A stretch of DNA of 64,000 nt from Pseudomonas simiae. Lineage in GTDB: Bacteria > Pseudomonadota > Gammaproteobacteria > Pseudomonadales > Pseudomonadaceae. Below, piece after piece: positions 16,980 through 24,854 of the stretch. The position numbers and the translations under genes were made by a program. The stretch covers positions 1 to 64,000 of the forward strand of contig NZ_FOKB01000012.1 of assembly GCF_900111895.1 (NCBI RefSeq). The letters run 5' to 3'. The notes under the pieces were generated by a model. The model did not search any database and was not told the origin of the DNA. It was given only the letters and a program-made list of their open reading frames with translations. The number at the start of each line of letters is the position of its first letter. The stretch's first letter is position 1.

Positions 16980-17231
16980 TTACTTGCGGCTAGCTTTTTC
17001 AAGCATACGCAGAGCGCGCTCGTTAGCTTCGTCAGCAGTCTGTTGTGCTTTTTGAGCAGCAGCCAGAGCTTCATCAGCTTTACGGTAGGCTTCGTCTGCA
17101 CGGGCCTGGGAGCGAGCTGCTGCGTCTTCAGTTGCAGTCAGACGAGCTTCGGTTTCTTTGGAGACGCTGCTGCAACCGGTAGCCAGAACTGCGGCCAGAG
17201 CCAGAGCAGAGAATTTCAGAACGTTGTTCAT
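16980..17231 (-). CDS. oprI: Major outer membrane lipoprotein OprI
   Basis: An 83-residue Lpp-like lipoprotein with signal sequence FSALALAAVLATGC (lipobox LATGC, lipidated Cys about residue 19). It is followed by an Ala-rich helical coiled coil with repeats such as ARADEAYRKADEALAAAQKA, ending LEKASRK with the C-terminal lysine used for peptidoglycan attachment. It tethers the outer membrane to peptidoglycan. ATG 17231 is preceded by AAGGGGA at ideal spacing; five further upstream codons are unsupported. It is monocistronic with its own promoter and terminator. Confidence 0.95.
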   Translation of the reverse strand: MNNVLKFSALALAAVLATGCSSVSKETEARLTATEDAAARSQARADEAYRKADEALAAAQKAQQTADEANERALRMLEKASRK

Positions 17232-17299
17232 CGTGTTCCCCTTCAAGGACTTTCTATTAGATAGCTAGTTCGCCCAGAGTGAGCTAATAGCCGGCGTAC

Positions 17300-17327
17300 A
17301 TACTACCCATTACTTGTAGTAAGTAAA
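17300..17327 (-). promoter_or_regulatory. Probable oprI promoter
   Basis: On the minus strand TTTACT (17327-17322) and TAGTAT (17305-17300) are separated by 16 bp. They lie about 70 bases upstream of the oprI ATG, as expected for a strongly expressed structural lipoprotein. Confidence 0.5.
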
Positions 17328-17843
17328 CTGACGTAGCGCAAGAAGCAAAAAAAATTCTCGCGCCGAATCTATTTTGGCTAATCTTTTGGAGGTTTGTATA
17401 AAAACCGTCCAATTTTTTCGAACAGGCGAAAATTGGATCCAGGCTGAAAGGGCCGGCCCGCATGTGTTAAGCCTTGCAAACAGATGAAATTTTATATATC
17501 CACGCTGATACTTCCGTTCAGCATGGCTTTGCGTTGTCCTGCATCTTTTACGCATGTAGAGGTGACTTTAAGAGCGCCTGTTCGTCTTAAGGTTCAAGTG
17601 CCGGCAATGTTCAGGCTTTCGATCCCAGGTTGATCGGAGCCCTTTCTATATCCACCAGCGGCAGCGGATGACGAGTGCGCCTTGAGCAATTTCAGGATTG
17701 GTGCCTACTATTCCCTACGTGCTGGTTGTAAGCGCTCAGGGTTTTCTCGTTGTCGAAACCGGCACGGGGTGGCGTAGATGTTCCTTCGCCGGAAAAACAT
17801 CGGTAAGGTAGGGGTCAGAAACCAAGACCCGCGAGGAGTAGTG
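17328..17843. other. Long intergenic region between oprI and GNAT gene
   Basis: About 516 bp without a credible gene. The first 200 bp are AT-rich, including an A8 run near 17348. An inverted repeat at 17408-17437 (TCCAATTTT..CG and CGAAAATTGGA, six-base loop, two extra T in one arm) is the clearest structure. The reading frame at 17310-17555 has no family features or ribosome-binding site. A small RNA is possible but cannot be shown from sequence. Confidence 0.4.
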
Positions 17844-18125
17844 ATGAGCGAGGCGTTGTCCATCCACCATGACCAGGCTGGTCATCAGTTCGAGACCAAT
17901 GTGGACGGTCATCGTGCCTATCTGACCTATATGGACCTCGGCAAACAGACCCTGGACATCTATCGGACCTTCGTGCCCAACGCACTGCGGGGCCGTGGGA
18001 TTGCGGCGGCATTGACCGAGGAAGCCTTGAAGTTCGCCGAAGAGGCCGGTTACACGGTGATCCCGTCCTGCTCCTACGTCGAACGCTACATGGAGCGCCA
18101 CCAGCGCCATGCTGCCAAGCTGTAA
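17844..18125 (+). CDS. GNAT-family N-acetyltransferase (YidJ/Acetyltransf_CG type)
   Basis: A 93-residue minimal GNAT domain with the core motif VPNALRGRGIAAALTEEALKFA-like acetyl-CoA loop (Arg/Gly-rich RGRGIAAAL, residues about 53-61) followed by GYTVIPSCSYVERYMERH. Such short proteins belong to the Acetyltransf_CG group; substrates are unknown. ATG 17844 lies 8 bases after GAGGAGTA and is preferred over upstream in-frame codons and the adjacent GTG 17841. Confidence 0.9.
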   Translation: MSEALSIHHDQAGHQFETNVDGHRAYLTYMDLGKQTLDIYRTFVPNALRGRGIAAALTEEALKFAEEAGYTVIPSCSYVERYMERHQRHAAKL

Positions 18126-18146
18126 GACATAGACAATGCAATGAAA

Positions 18147-18172
18147 AACGCCGGGCTGAGCCCGGCGTTTTT
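18147..18172. terminator. Bidirectional terminator between GNAT and DAHP synthase genes
   Basis: AACGCCGGGC (18147-18156) and GCCCGGCGTT (18160-18169) form a perfect 10-bp stem with a three-base loop. T-rich tracts lie on both strands. It serves two convergent genes. Confidence 0.85.
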
Positions 18173-18188
18173 GTGTGCGCAGTTTAAA

Positions 18189-19265
18189 TCAGGTGCGTTT
18201 GCGCTTAGGCAATACGTCCTTGAGCTTGGCGTGCATGCTGCGCAGGGTGTTTTCGGTGGCGGACCAGTCGATGCAGGCATCGGTGATCGACACGCCGTAC
18301 TGCAAGTCGGTCAGGTCTTTTGGAATCGCCTGGCAACCCCAGTTCAGGTGGCTCTCGACCATCAGGCCGATGATCGACTGGTTGCCTTCCAGGATCTGGT
18401 TGGCAACGTTTTCCATCACCAACGGCTGCAGAGCCGGGTCCTTGTTGGAGTTGGCGTGGCTGCAGTCGACCATGATGTTCGGCTTGATCTTCGCCTTGTT
18501 CAACGCCTGCTCGCACAGCGCAACGCTGACCGAATCATAGTTGGGCTTGCCGTTGCCGCCACGCAATACCACGTGACCGTAGGCGTTGCCCTTGGTGGTG
18601 ACGATGGACACGCCACCTTCCTGGTTGATACCCAGGAAGCGGTGTGGGCTGGAGACCGATTGCAGCGCGTTGATCGCCACGGTCAGACCGCCATCGGTGC
18701 CGTTCTTGAAGCCCACGGCCGAGGACAGGCCGGACGCCATTTCACGGTGAGTCTGGGATTCGGTGGTACGTGCGCCGATGGCCGACCAACTGATCAGGTC
18801 CTGCAGGTACTGCGGGGAGATCGGGTCCAGGGCTTCGGTGGCAGTGGGCAGGCCCATCTCGGCCAGGTCCAGCAGCAATTGACGACCGATGTGCAAGCCG
18901 TCCTGGATCTTGAACGAGTCGTCCAGGTACGGGTCGTTGATCAAGCCTTTCCAGCCGACGGTGGTGCGCGGTTTTTCGAAATAGACGCGCATCACCAGGT
19001 ACAGCGTGTCGGACACTTCCGCCGCCAGTACTTTCAGGCGTTCGGCGTACTCGTGGGCAGCCTTCAGGTCGTGGATCGAGCAAGGCCCGATGACAACGAA
19101 CAGGCGGTGGTCGGTGCCGTCGAGAATGTCACGGATGACTTCGCGGCCCTTGGTGACGGTCTGCAGGGCAGCGTCGCTCAGGGGGATTTCGCGCTTGAGC
19201 TGATCGGGTGTGATCAGGGTCTCGTTGGATTCGACGTTTAGGTCATTGATCGGTAAATCAGCCAT
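18189..19265 (-). CDS. Type I 3-deoxy-7-phosphoheptulonate (DAHP) synthase
   Basis: A 358-residue class I DAHP synthase of the AroF/AroG/AroH group, condensing phosphoenolpyruvate and erythrose 4-phosphate to open the shikimate pathway. Motifs include VVIGPCSIHDLKAAHEYA, MRVYFEKPRTTVGWKGLIND (PEP-binding Arg/Lys), GARTTESQTHREMASG, KNGTDG, GNAYGHVVLRGG and MVDCSHANSNK (metal His). ATG 19265 gives MADLPINDLNVES. The frame extends another 147 codons upstream, but that part is antisense to nothing conserved and lacks family similarity. A type II enzyme is encoded at 33192-34538. Which amino acid inhibits this one cannot be decided by eye. Confidence 0.95.
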   Translation of the reverse strand: MADLPINDLNVESNETLITPDQLKREIPLSDAALQTVTKGREVIRDILDGTDHRLFVVIGPCSIHDLKAAHEYAERLKVLAAEVSDTLYLVMRVYFEKPRTTVGWKGLINDPYLDDSFKIQDGLHIGRQLLLDLAEMGLPTATEALDPISPQYLQDLISWSAIGARTTESQTHREMASGLSSAVGFKNGTDGGLTVAINALQSVSSPHRFLGINQEGGVSIVTTKGNAYGHVVLRGGNGKPNYDSVSVALCEQALNKAKIKPNIMVDCSHANSNKDPALQPLVMENVANQILEGNQSIIGLMVESHLNWGCQAIPKDLTDLQYGVSITDACIDWSATENTLRSMHAKLKDVLPKRKRT

Positions 19266-19395
19266 CGTGTTACTCGTCAGGGTCACGGGTGCCGGCCGCC
19301 AGCCATCCCCGTGCGGCGGAGCACAGCATGATTTGAATGCAGGGGGAGGAACCTTAGCGCGTAACACGGGCCCGCGACAATGGGCAAAGCCCGCT

Positions 19396-19830
19396 TTAAT
19401 CCAGTGCTGGCGCCACAAAGGCCTCATGGGAGAACTCGCCCGCATGGCGCGATACCCACTCGCGGGCGAGGGCTTCGAGTTGCTGGGGTGTCGGCTCGGC
19501 ATCTTCGTGCTGGCGGCAATAGCGCTGTATCCGGCATGCTTGCTCACCCATGCGGGCACCGAACAAGGCATGTTCGTCGGTAAACGAGATACCGACGCGG
19601 TAGCCGGTTTCCACCTTGCGGCACCACGCCACATAGCCCGGATAACGCGCGCTGGCGCCCAGGGAGGGGATGTGCAGATCAACCGCCGTGCCTTCGCGCC
19701 AGGCACGTGGCCAATCGCAGGCGATGCCGCCCAGGCCGCTGGTGTGCAGGCGTTGGCGGGGGATAGCAGGAGAGGGGCGTTGGATTAACTCGACAGCGAC
19801 ATCATCAGGGTGAGGTACAAAACGACCCAT
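19396..19830 (-). CDS. PilZ-domain protein
   Basis: A 144-residue protein with a PilZ-like core: PRQRLHTSGLGGIACDWP resembles the RxxxR and [D/N]xSxxG c-di-GMP-binding motifs in degenerate form, and GYRVGISFTDE is the typical closing strand. A C-terminal helical tail (ACRIQRYCRQHEDAEPTPQQ) follows. Because the second motif is changed, c-di-GMP binding is uncertain. ATG 19830 overlaps the ATG of the divergent thioredoxin-like gene (19829) by two bases. Confidence 0.8.
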   Translation of the reverse strand: MGRFVPHPDDVAVELIQRPSPAIPRQRLHTSGLGGIACDWPRAWREGTAVDLHIPSLGASARYPGYVAWCRKVETGYRVGISFTDEHALFGARMGEQACRIQRYCRQHEDAEPTPQQLEALAREWVSRHAGEFSHEAFVAPALD

Positions 19831-20215
19831 GTACACGGACTCCGAGCACCGTCCAATTGACGGCGGTGGCAGCAGTATAGTGAAGGAACTGGAATTGACC
19901 GACCTGGATATTGACCAGCAATTGCTGGGATTGCCAGGTATTTCGCTCGTCGTGTTTACGAGCCAGGGGTGTTCCAGTTGCCGTTGGGCGCGCCAACAGT
20001 TGCCGGGCTGGCCGTTGCCAGTGGACCGCGTGTGCTGGGTGGACGCCGGGCAGAACGGTGGGGCGGTCGAACGCTACCAGATCTTTCATTTGCCGGCGCT
20101 GTTCGTGGTGTGCGAGGGTCAATTCCTGGGGCAAATACACACACGTCTTACGCGTGACGACGTTTTCGACTCAGTAAAACAGGCACTCACCCGTCCACCT
20201 GAGGAATTGCCATGA
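19829..20215 (+). CDS. Thioredoxin-like protein
   Basis: A 128-residue protein with a thioredoxin fold: VVFTSQGCSSCRWARQQLPG carries the CxxC active site, and FHLPALFVVCEGQFLG contains the cis-Pro segment. The active site CSSC differs from thioredoxin CGPC, so it may act as an atypical thiol oxidoreductase. No signal peptide is seen. The start at 19829 overlaps the divergent PilZ gene start. Downstream internal starts such as GTG near 19881 are possible. The stop region overlaps the following gene start (ATGA), indicating coupling. Confidence 0.8.
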   Translation: MYTDSEHRPIDGGGSSIVKELELTDLDIDQQLLGLPGISLVVFTSQGCSSCRWARQQLPGWPLPVDRVCWVDAGQNGGAVERYQIFHLPALFVVCEGQFLGQIHTRLTRDDVFDSVKQALTRPPEELP

Positions 20216-21174
20216 CAGCAGTTACACCCCAGTCGCCGCGGATCGGCATCATCGGCACCGGCGCCATCGGCGGTTTCTACGGCTTGATGCTGGCGCGCGC
20301 CGGTTTCGATGTGCACTTCCTGTTGCGCAGTGAATACGCGGCGGTCAGCGAGCACGGCCTGCATCTGAACAGCACGGTGCATGGCCCCTTGCACCTGCAT
20401 CCGGTACAAGCGTATGCCCGTGCGGCCGATATGCCGCCGTGCGACTGGTTGCTGGTAGGCACCAAGTCGACCGGCAACCTCGAGCTGGCCCCGACCCTCG
20501 CCCAGGTGGCCGCGCCGGATGCCAAGGTGGTGCTGCTGCAAAACGGCCTCGATGTCGAAGACAGCCTGCGTCAGCACCTGCCCGCATCGCTGCACCTGCT
20601 GGGTGGCCTGTGCTACATCGGCGTGCACCGCTCTGCCCCCGGCGTGATCGAGCATCAGGCGTTAGGCCGGGTCAACCTGGGTTATCACAGTGGCACGGCG
20701 GCCAATGATGGTGCCGCCCAACAGGCGATCGTCGAAGCCGGCGCAGCGCTGTTTCACAAAGCTGGCATTGAGTCCCAGGCCATGGCCAGCGTGCATCAGG
20801 CCCGTTGGCACAAACTGGTGTGGAACGTGCCCTACAACGGCCTCTCGGTATTATTGGGCGCGGGCACCACGGCCATGATGGCCGACGAGTCCAGTCGCGC
20901 GCTGATCCAGGCGCTGATGGCCGAAGTGATACAGGGTGCCCACGCCTGTGGTCATGACATCCCGCAAAGCTACGCCGAGCAGATGTTCACCATGACCGAA
21001 ACCATGGACGACTATCTGCCGAGCATGTACCACGATCACGTGCACAAACGCCCGCTGGAACTGGCGGCGATCTACGCCCGGCCACTCGCTGCCGCCAAGG
21101 CTGCCGGGTGCGAACTGCCGCGGATGCAGGCGCTGTACCAAGCCTTGAGTTTCATTGATCGACATAACCGCTGA
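20212..21174 (+). CDS. Ketopantoate reductase family protein (PanE/ApbA-like)
   Basis: A 320-residue NADP-dependent reductase with an N-terminal Rossmann motif IGIIGTGAIGGFYGLMLAR. GTKSTGN and the C-terminal domain segment RWHKLVWNVPYNGLS carry the catalytic Lys and Asn residues of 2-dehydropantoate 2-reductases. Pseudomonads encode several paralogues, so it may be the true panE or a relative. It overlaps the thioredoxin-like gene by 4 bp (ATGA). Confidence 0.85.
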   Translation: MTAVTPQSPRIGIIGTGAIGGFYGLMLARAGFDVHFLLRSEYAAVSEHGLHLNSTVHGPLHLHPVQAYARAADMPPCDWLLVGTKSTGNLELAPTLAQVAAPDAKVVLLQNGLDVEDSLRQHLPASLHLLGGLCYIGVHRSAPGVIEHQALGRVNLGYHSGTAANDGAAQQAIVEAGAALFHKAGIESQAMASVHQARWHKLVWNVPYNGLSVLLGAGTTAMMADESSRALIQALMAEVIQGAHACGHDIPQSYAEQMFTMTETMDDYLPSMYHDHVHKRPLELAAIYARPLAAAKAAGCELPRMQALYQALSFIDRHNR

Positions 21175-21189
21175 GTTCGAGGGCACACG

Positions 21190-22095
21190 ATGGCAAAGGG
21201 ATTGGGCGACAAACTGGTGCTGGCGATCTCGTCGCGGGCACTCTTTGACTTGAGTGAAAGCCACAAGGTCTACCTGGCCGAAGGGGTCGAGACTTACCGC
21301 CAGTACCAGATCGAACACGAGGAGGAAATCCTCGAGCCCGGTGACGCTTTCCCGCTGGTCAAGAAGCTGCTGAGCCTCAATGCCCGTCTCGGCCGTGCCC
21401 GGGTCGAAGTGGTGTTGGTGTCGCGCAACAGTGCCGACACTGGCCTGCGCGTGTTCAATTCAATCCAACATTACGGCCTGGATATTTCCCGCGCCGCTTT
21501 CGTAGGCGGGCGTAGTCCTTATCCTTACCTGGCAGCGTTTGGTTGCCATCTGTTTCTTTCAACCCACGCTGAAGACGTGCGCAGTGCCCTCGATGCCGGG
21601 TTTGCAGCGGCGACGATTCTGTCCGGCGGTCCGAACCGTGCCTCCAGCGAAGAACTGCGCATTGCCTTCGACGGCGACGCGGTGCTGTTCTCCGATGAGT
21701 CGGAACGCGTGTACCAGGCCGGGGGCCTTGAGGCGTTCCAGGCCAATGAGCGGGAGTCGGCGCGCCAGCCTTTGCACGGCGGTCCTTTCAAAGGGTTTTT
21801 GGCGGCACTCAACTTATTGCAGCGCGAGTTTCCCGATGAGGCCTGCCCGATCCGCACCGCCTTGGTCACTGCCCGTTCGGCGCCGTCACACGAGCGGGTG
21901 ATTCGCACCTTGCGTGAATGGGATATTCGCCTGGACGAGTCGTTGTTCCTGGGCGGCCTGGAAAAATCCGCGTTCCTGGAGGCGTTTGCTGCCGATGTGT
22001 TCTTCGATGACCAGGCCGGGCATTGCGAGAAAGCCATGGAGTTTGTCGCCACCGGGCATGTGCCCCATGGCATCAGTAATGAGGTGAAGCTGTAA
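21190..22095 (+). CDS. Cytosolic 5'-nucleotidase family protein
   Basis: A 301-residue protein of the 5'-nucleotidase (NT5C1-like) family. Marks include the N-terminal LVLAISSRALFDLSESHKVY, VVLVSRNSADTGLRVFNSI, AFVGGRSPYPYL, FDGDAVLFSDESERVYQ (Asp-rich HAD-like loop) and VFFDDQAGHCEKA near the C-terminus. It would dephosphorylate nucleoside monophosphates. It begins 15 bp after the ketopantoate reductase-like gene and is probably co-transcribed. Confidence 0.88.
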   Translation: MAKGLGDKLVLAISSRALFDLSESHKVYLAEGVETYRQYQIEHEEEILEPGDAFPLVKKLLSLNARLGRARVEVVLVSRNSADTGLRVFNSIQHYGLDISRAAFVGGRSPYPYLAAFGCHLFLSTHAEDVRSALDAGFAAATILSGGPNRASSEELRIAFDGDAVLFSDESERVYQAGGLEAFQANERESARQPLHGGPFKGFLAALNLLQREFPDEACPIRTALVTARSAPSHERVIRTLREWDIRLDESLFLGGLEKSAFLEAFAADVFFDDQAGHCEKAMEFVATGHVPHGISNEVKL

Positions 22096-22165
22096 GTCAG
22101 TCGAAGTCAGCGAGGCGCTGCTAAGCTGATTTCATCTCCGCCATCCTGGCCGCCCAGGAGGTTCT

Positions 22166-22666
22166 ATGATTCGTTCGATGCTGTACGCCACGGACCTCGG
22201 TCTGTATGCGCCTTATGTGATGCAGCATGCGCTGGCGCTGGCGCGGACGTTCAAGGCGGACCTGTATGTGATTCACGTAGTCGAGCCCATCGGGCTGTTC
22301 GCCGAATCGGTGTTACAGAGCTACCTTGATGAGAAGGCCCTGAGTGAGTGGCAAAGTCAGGGGGTGACCACGGTCATGGCGACGATCGAACAGCGGGTGC
22401 TGGACAGTTTTCGCGAGGAGTTGGGTGACGGGGAGCAAGACCTGAAGTTGATTCGCTCGGTACGGGTGATCCAGGGGGACCCGTGTGAGGTGATACTCGA
22501 CCAACTGCGCAAACTTTCCGTAGACCTGTTGATCGTAGGTAGTCATAGCCATGCAACCGCGGCGGCCACCCCGTTGGGGCGCACGGCTGCTCGGGTGCTG
22601 CAGTTGTCTACGGTGCCGGTTTACCTGGTGCCTTCGTTGCAGCGTCGACGCAGTGAGGACGTGTGA
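22166..22666 (+). CDS. Universal stress protein family (UspA)
   Basis: A 166-residue single Usp domain: MIRSMLYATDLGLYAPYVMQ at the N-terminus, LYVIHVVEP, VIQGDPCEVILDQLRKL, and the ATP-loop-like LLIVGSHSHATAAATPLGRTAARVLQ followed by VPVYLVP. The GxxGxx(9)G(S/T) pattern is present only in modified form (G-S-H-S-H...G), so ATP binding is uncertain. AGGAGG lies 5 bases before the start. Confidence 0.92.
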   Translation: MIRSMLYATDLGLYAPYVMQHALALARTFKADLYVIHVVEPIGLFAESVLQSYLDEKALSEWQSQGVTTVMATIEQRVLDSFREELGDGEQDLKLIRSVRVIQGDPCEVILDQLRKLSVDLLIVGSHSHATAAATPLGRTAARVLQLSTVPVYLVPSLQRRRSEDV

Positions 22667-22769
22667 TGGTTGGGAACGATAAAAAGTTCTAGATTTATCC
22701 ATCGAACCTTTAATATAGTTATATACCGTCGCTGATACCCGTGGCGTCTATCTGCTTTGAGGGACACAT

Positions 22770-23744
22770 ATGAAGCTTCAACAACTGCGCTACATCTGGG
22801 AAGTGGCGCACCACGACCTCAACGTTTCCGCTACCGCTCAAAGCCTTTACACCTCGCAACCCGGTATCAGCAAGCAGATCCGCCTGCTCGAAGACGAGCT
22901 GGGCGTTGAAGTGTTCGCGCGCAGTGGCAAGCACCTCACCCGTGTCACCCCGGCCGGTGAGCGCATCATCACCACCGCTGGCGAGATCCTGCGCAAAGTC
23001 GAAAGCATCAAGCAGATCGCCCAGGAATTCTCCAACGAGAAGAAGGGCACCCTGTCCATCGCCACCACCCACACCCAGGCGCGTTATGCGTTGCCGCCGG
23101 TGATCCGCGATTTCATCAAGCAGTACCCGGACGTGGCCCTGCACATGCACCAGGGTTCGCCGATGCAGATCGCCGAGATGGCCGCTGACGGCACCGTCGA
23201 CTTCGCCATCGCCACCGAGGCCCTGGAGCTGTTCGGCGACCTGGTGATGATGCCGTGCTACCGCTGGAACCGTTGCGTCGTCGTGCCTCAAGGTCACCCG
23301 TTGGCCAAGCTGCCGAAGTTGACCCTGGAAGCCCTGGCTGAATACCCGATCGTGACTTACGTATTTGGTTTTACCGGCCGTTCCAAGCTTGACGAAGCCT
23401 TCAGCCATCGCGGTCTTACGCCGAAAGTGGTGTTCACCGCAGCCGACGCCGACGTGATCAAGACATACGTGCGCCTGGGGCTGGGCGTGGGCATCGTCGC
23501 CAAGATGGCGGTCGACACTGCGCTCGACAAAGACCTGGTGGTGCTTGATGCCAGCGAGCTGTTCGAGTCCAGCGTGACCAAGATCGGCTTCCGTCGTGGC
23601 ACCTTCCTGCGGGGCTTCATGTGCGACTTCATCGAGAAGTTTGCGCCGCACCTGACCCGTGAGGTCATGGCCAAGGCGATCCAGTGCCACAATAAGCAGG
23701 AGCTGGAAGCGTTGTTTGATGGCGTTGAGCTGCCCGTCCATTAA
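22770..23744 (+). CDS. cysB: LysR-family regulator CysB
   Basis: A 324-residue LysR regulator matching CysB: MKLQQLRYIWEVAHHDLNVS, a winged helix-turn-helix with SLYTSQPGISKQIRLLEDEL, and effector-domain blocks IATTHTQARYALPPVI, MHQGSPMQIAEMAADG and ITYVFGFTGRSKLDEAF-like TYVFGFTGRSKLDEAF. CysB activates sulfate assimilation genes in response to N-acetylserine. GAGGGACACAT precedes the start. It is monocistronic and followed by a REP pair. Confidence 0.95.
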   Translation: MKLQQLRYIWEVAHHDLNVSATAQSLYTSQPGISKQIRLLEDELGVEVFARSGKHLTRVTPAGERIITTAGEILRKVESIKQIAQEFSNEKKGTLSIATTHTQARYALPPVIRDFIKQYPDVALHMHQGSPMQIAEMAADGTVDFAIATEALELFGDLVMMPCYRWNRCVVVPQGHPLAKLPKLTLEALAEYPIVTYVFGFTGRSKLDEAFSHRGLTPKVVFTAADADVIKTYVRLGLGVGIVAKMAVDTALDKDLVVLDASELFESSVTKIGFRRGTFLRGFMCDFIEKFAPHLTREVMAKAIQCHNKQELEALFDGVELPVH

Positions 23745-23763
23745 GTGAATGAATGCGATCCAC

Positions 23764-23865
23764 TGTAGGAGCTAGCCCGCTCGCGACAATCGTCAACGAT
23801 AACGCAGGGCGCCAGGATTAACGCGGCGTGCTTGTGTGCTTCGCGAGCAAACTCGCTCCTACAGG
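23764..23865. repeat. REP-type palindrome pair (GTAGGAGC family)
   Basis: TGTAGGAGCTAGCCCGCTCG (23764-23783) and CGAGCAAACTCGCTCCTACA (23843-23862) are inverted copies separated by about 60 bp. It is a typical Pseudomonas REP doublet between the convergent cysB and Gre-family genes. Confidence 0.8.
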
Positions 23866-24348
23866 TTATCTAGCCTCGGTAACTGTAAAATGTTGCCGAG
23901 CGCCCGCCACCATAATCTCCACCTCATCGCCTTCGAACTTACCCAGCAAGCTTTTGCCCAGTGGCGAGCGCGGGGTGATGACGGTCACCGGTTGCCCGAC
24001 CACATCGACCTTCAAGCCTGCCGCGTCCGGCGCCAGGAACAGCCACTGCTGGCGACCGTTTTCGTCTTCCAGGCCCAGTAGCGCGCCGATTTCAATGCCC
24101 CGCTGATCATCGTAAGCACGCAGTTGCATGTTCTGGCACAGCGCCAACGCTTGCTTGATCTCCTCCACGCGTTTGGCTTGCCCCGCCGCCAGGTAGGATG
24201 CTTCCAACCCCAGCGTGTCGTATTTGTTCTCTGCGATGTTTTCTTCGTGGGTCGCGGTTTCGTAGGCGGTCTGCGCGGCGCGTTGGGCAATGTCGAGGTC
24301 GAGGGTGAGCTTTTCCAGTACGAGCGGGTGCACGGCGTGTTTATTCAT
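23866..24348 (-). CDS. GreA/GreB-family elongation factor-like protein
   Basis: A 160-residue protein with an N-terminal helical hairpin (LDLDIAQRAAQTAYETATHE, EENIAENKYDTLGLEASYLA) and a C-terminal Gre FKBP-like domain (RGIEIGALLGLEDENGRQQW, VITPRSPLGKSLLGKFEGDE). The acidic tip differs from GreB SENADYQY, so cleavage-factor activity is doubtful. ATG 24348 gives MNKHAVHP. ATG 24354, which overlaps the upstream stop in TGATG, is an alternative. It is coupled to the small membrane protein gene upstream and distinct from true greB at 11124. Confidence 0.88.
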   Translation of the reverse strand: MNKHAVHPLVLEKLTLDLDIAQRAAQTAYETATHEENIAENKYDTLGLEASYLAAGQAKRVEEIKQALALCQNMQLRAYDDQRGIEIGALLGLEDENGRQQWLFLAPDAAGLKVDVVGQPVTVITPRSPLGKSLLGKFEGDEVEIMVAGARQHFTVTEAR

Positions 24349-24353
24349 GGTCA

Positions 24354-24722
24354 TCAATCGCAGAATTGCAGGACATTGGCCCGGGTCTTTTCGTTGGGGG
24401 CGTTCTGGTCCTGTTGCAGCCAGAACTGGCATTTGGGATTGGACAAGTTACGCGCATTGTTGCGGGCCTGGTCCAGGGTTTGTTGTTGTTCCTGCTTCTG
24501 CAGGTTTTGCTGGTACTGCTCGAACATGCGGTTCGGCGGTTCAGGTGCTACCACCGCAGGCTTGCCCAATTGCTGCACGGCCTGGGCCACCGGTGCCAGG
24601 CTCTGCGGGAACAGGTAGCGCGATGCCAGCCAAGCCGTTAGCGCGATGGCGATAAACCCCAACCACACCCCAAACGCGATGGAAGCACTGAGCTTGAACA
24701 GCGACAACGGACGATCAGACAT
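24354..24722 (-). CDS. Small single-pass membrane protein of unknown function
   Basis: A 122-residue protein with one membrane helix (IAFGVWLGFIAIALTAWLAS, residues about 12-32) and a Gln-rich extracytoplasmic coiled coil (YQQNLQKQEQQQTLDQARNN). It ends with a conserved-looking segment with two cysteines (NPKCQFWLQQ and VLQFCD), which may form a disulfide. The function is not recognised. Its TGA overlaps the Gre-family gene start region. Confidence 0.8.
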   Translation of the reverse strand: MSDRPLSLFKLSASIAFGVWLGFIAIALTAWLASRYLFPQSLAPVAQAVQQLGKPAVVAPEPPNRMFEQYQQNLQKQEQQQTLDQARNNARNLSNPKCQFWLQQDQNAPNEKTRANVLQFCD

Positions 24723-24854
24723 GATGGCCTCCTGGCAGGCATTGACGGCGTGGCGGCAATTGTCGCACAGCCACCGTGCAGAATAATCGCGATCAAGTCT
24801 TCTGCATCCGCGCATTTATGCGGACAATCGAGCCTTTGAGCGTTGGAGCCCGGA

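Noticed and set aside
17310..17555. 81-codon minus-strand ORF in the oprI-GNAT gap
   Set aside because: It overlaps the oprI promoter region, lacks a ribosome-binding site and has no recognisable features.
18141..19241. 366-codon plus-strand ORF
   Set aside because: Antisense to type I DAHP synthase, no domain and no ribosome-binding site.
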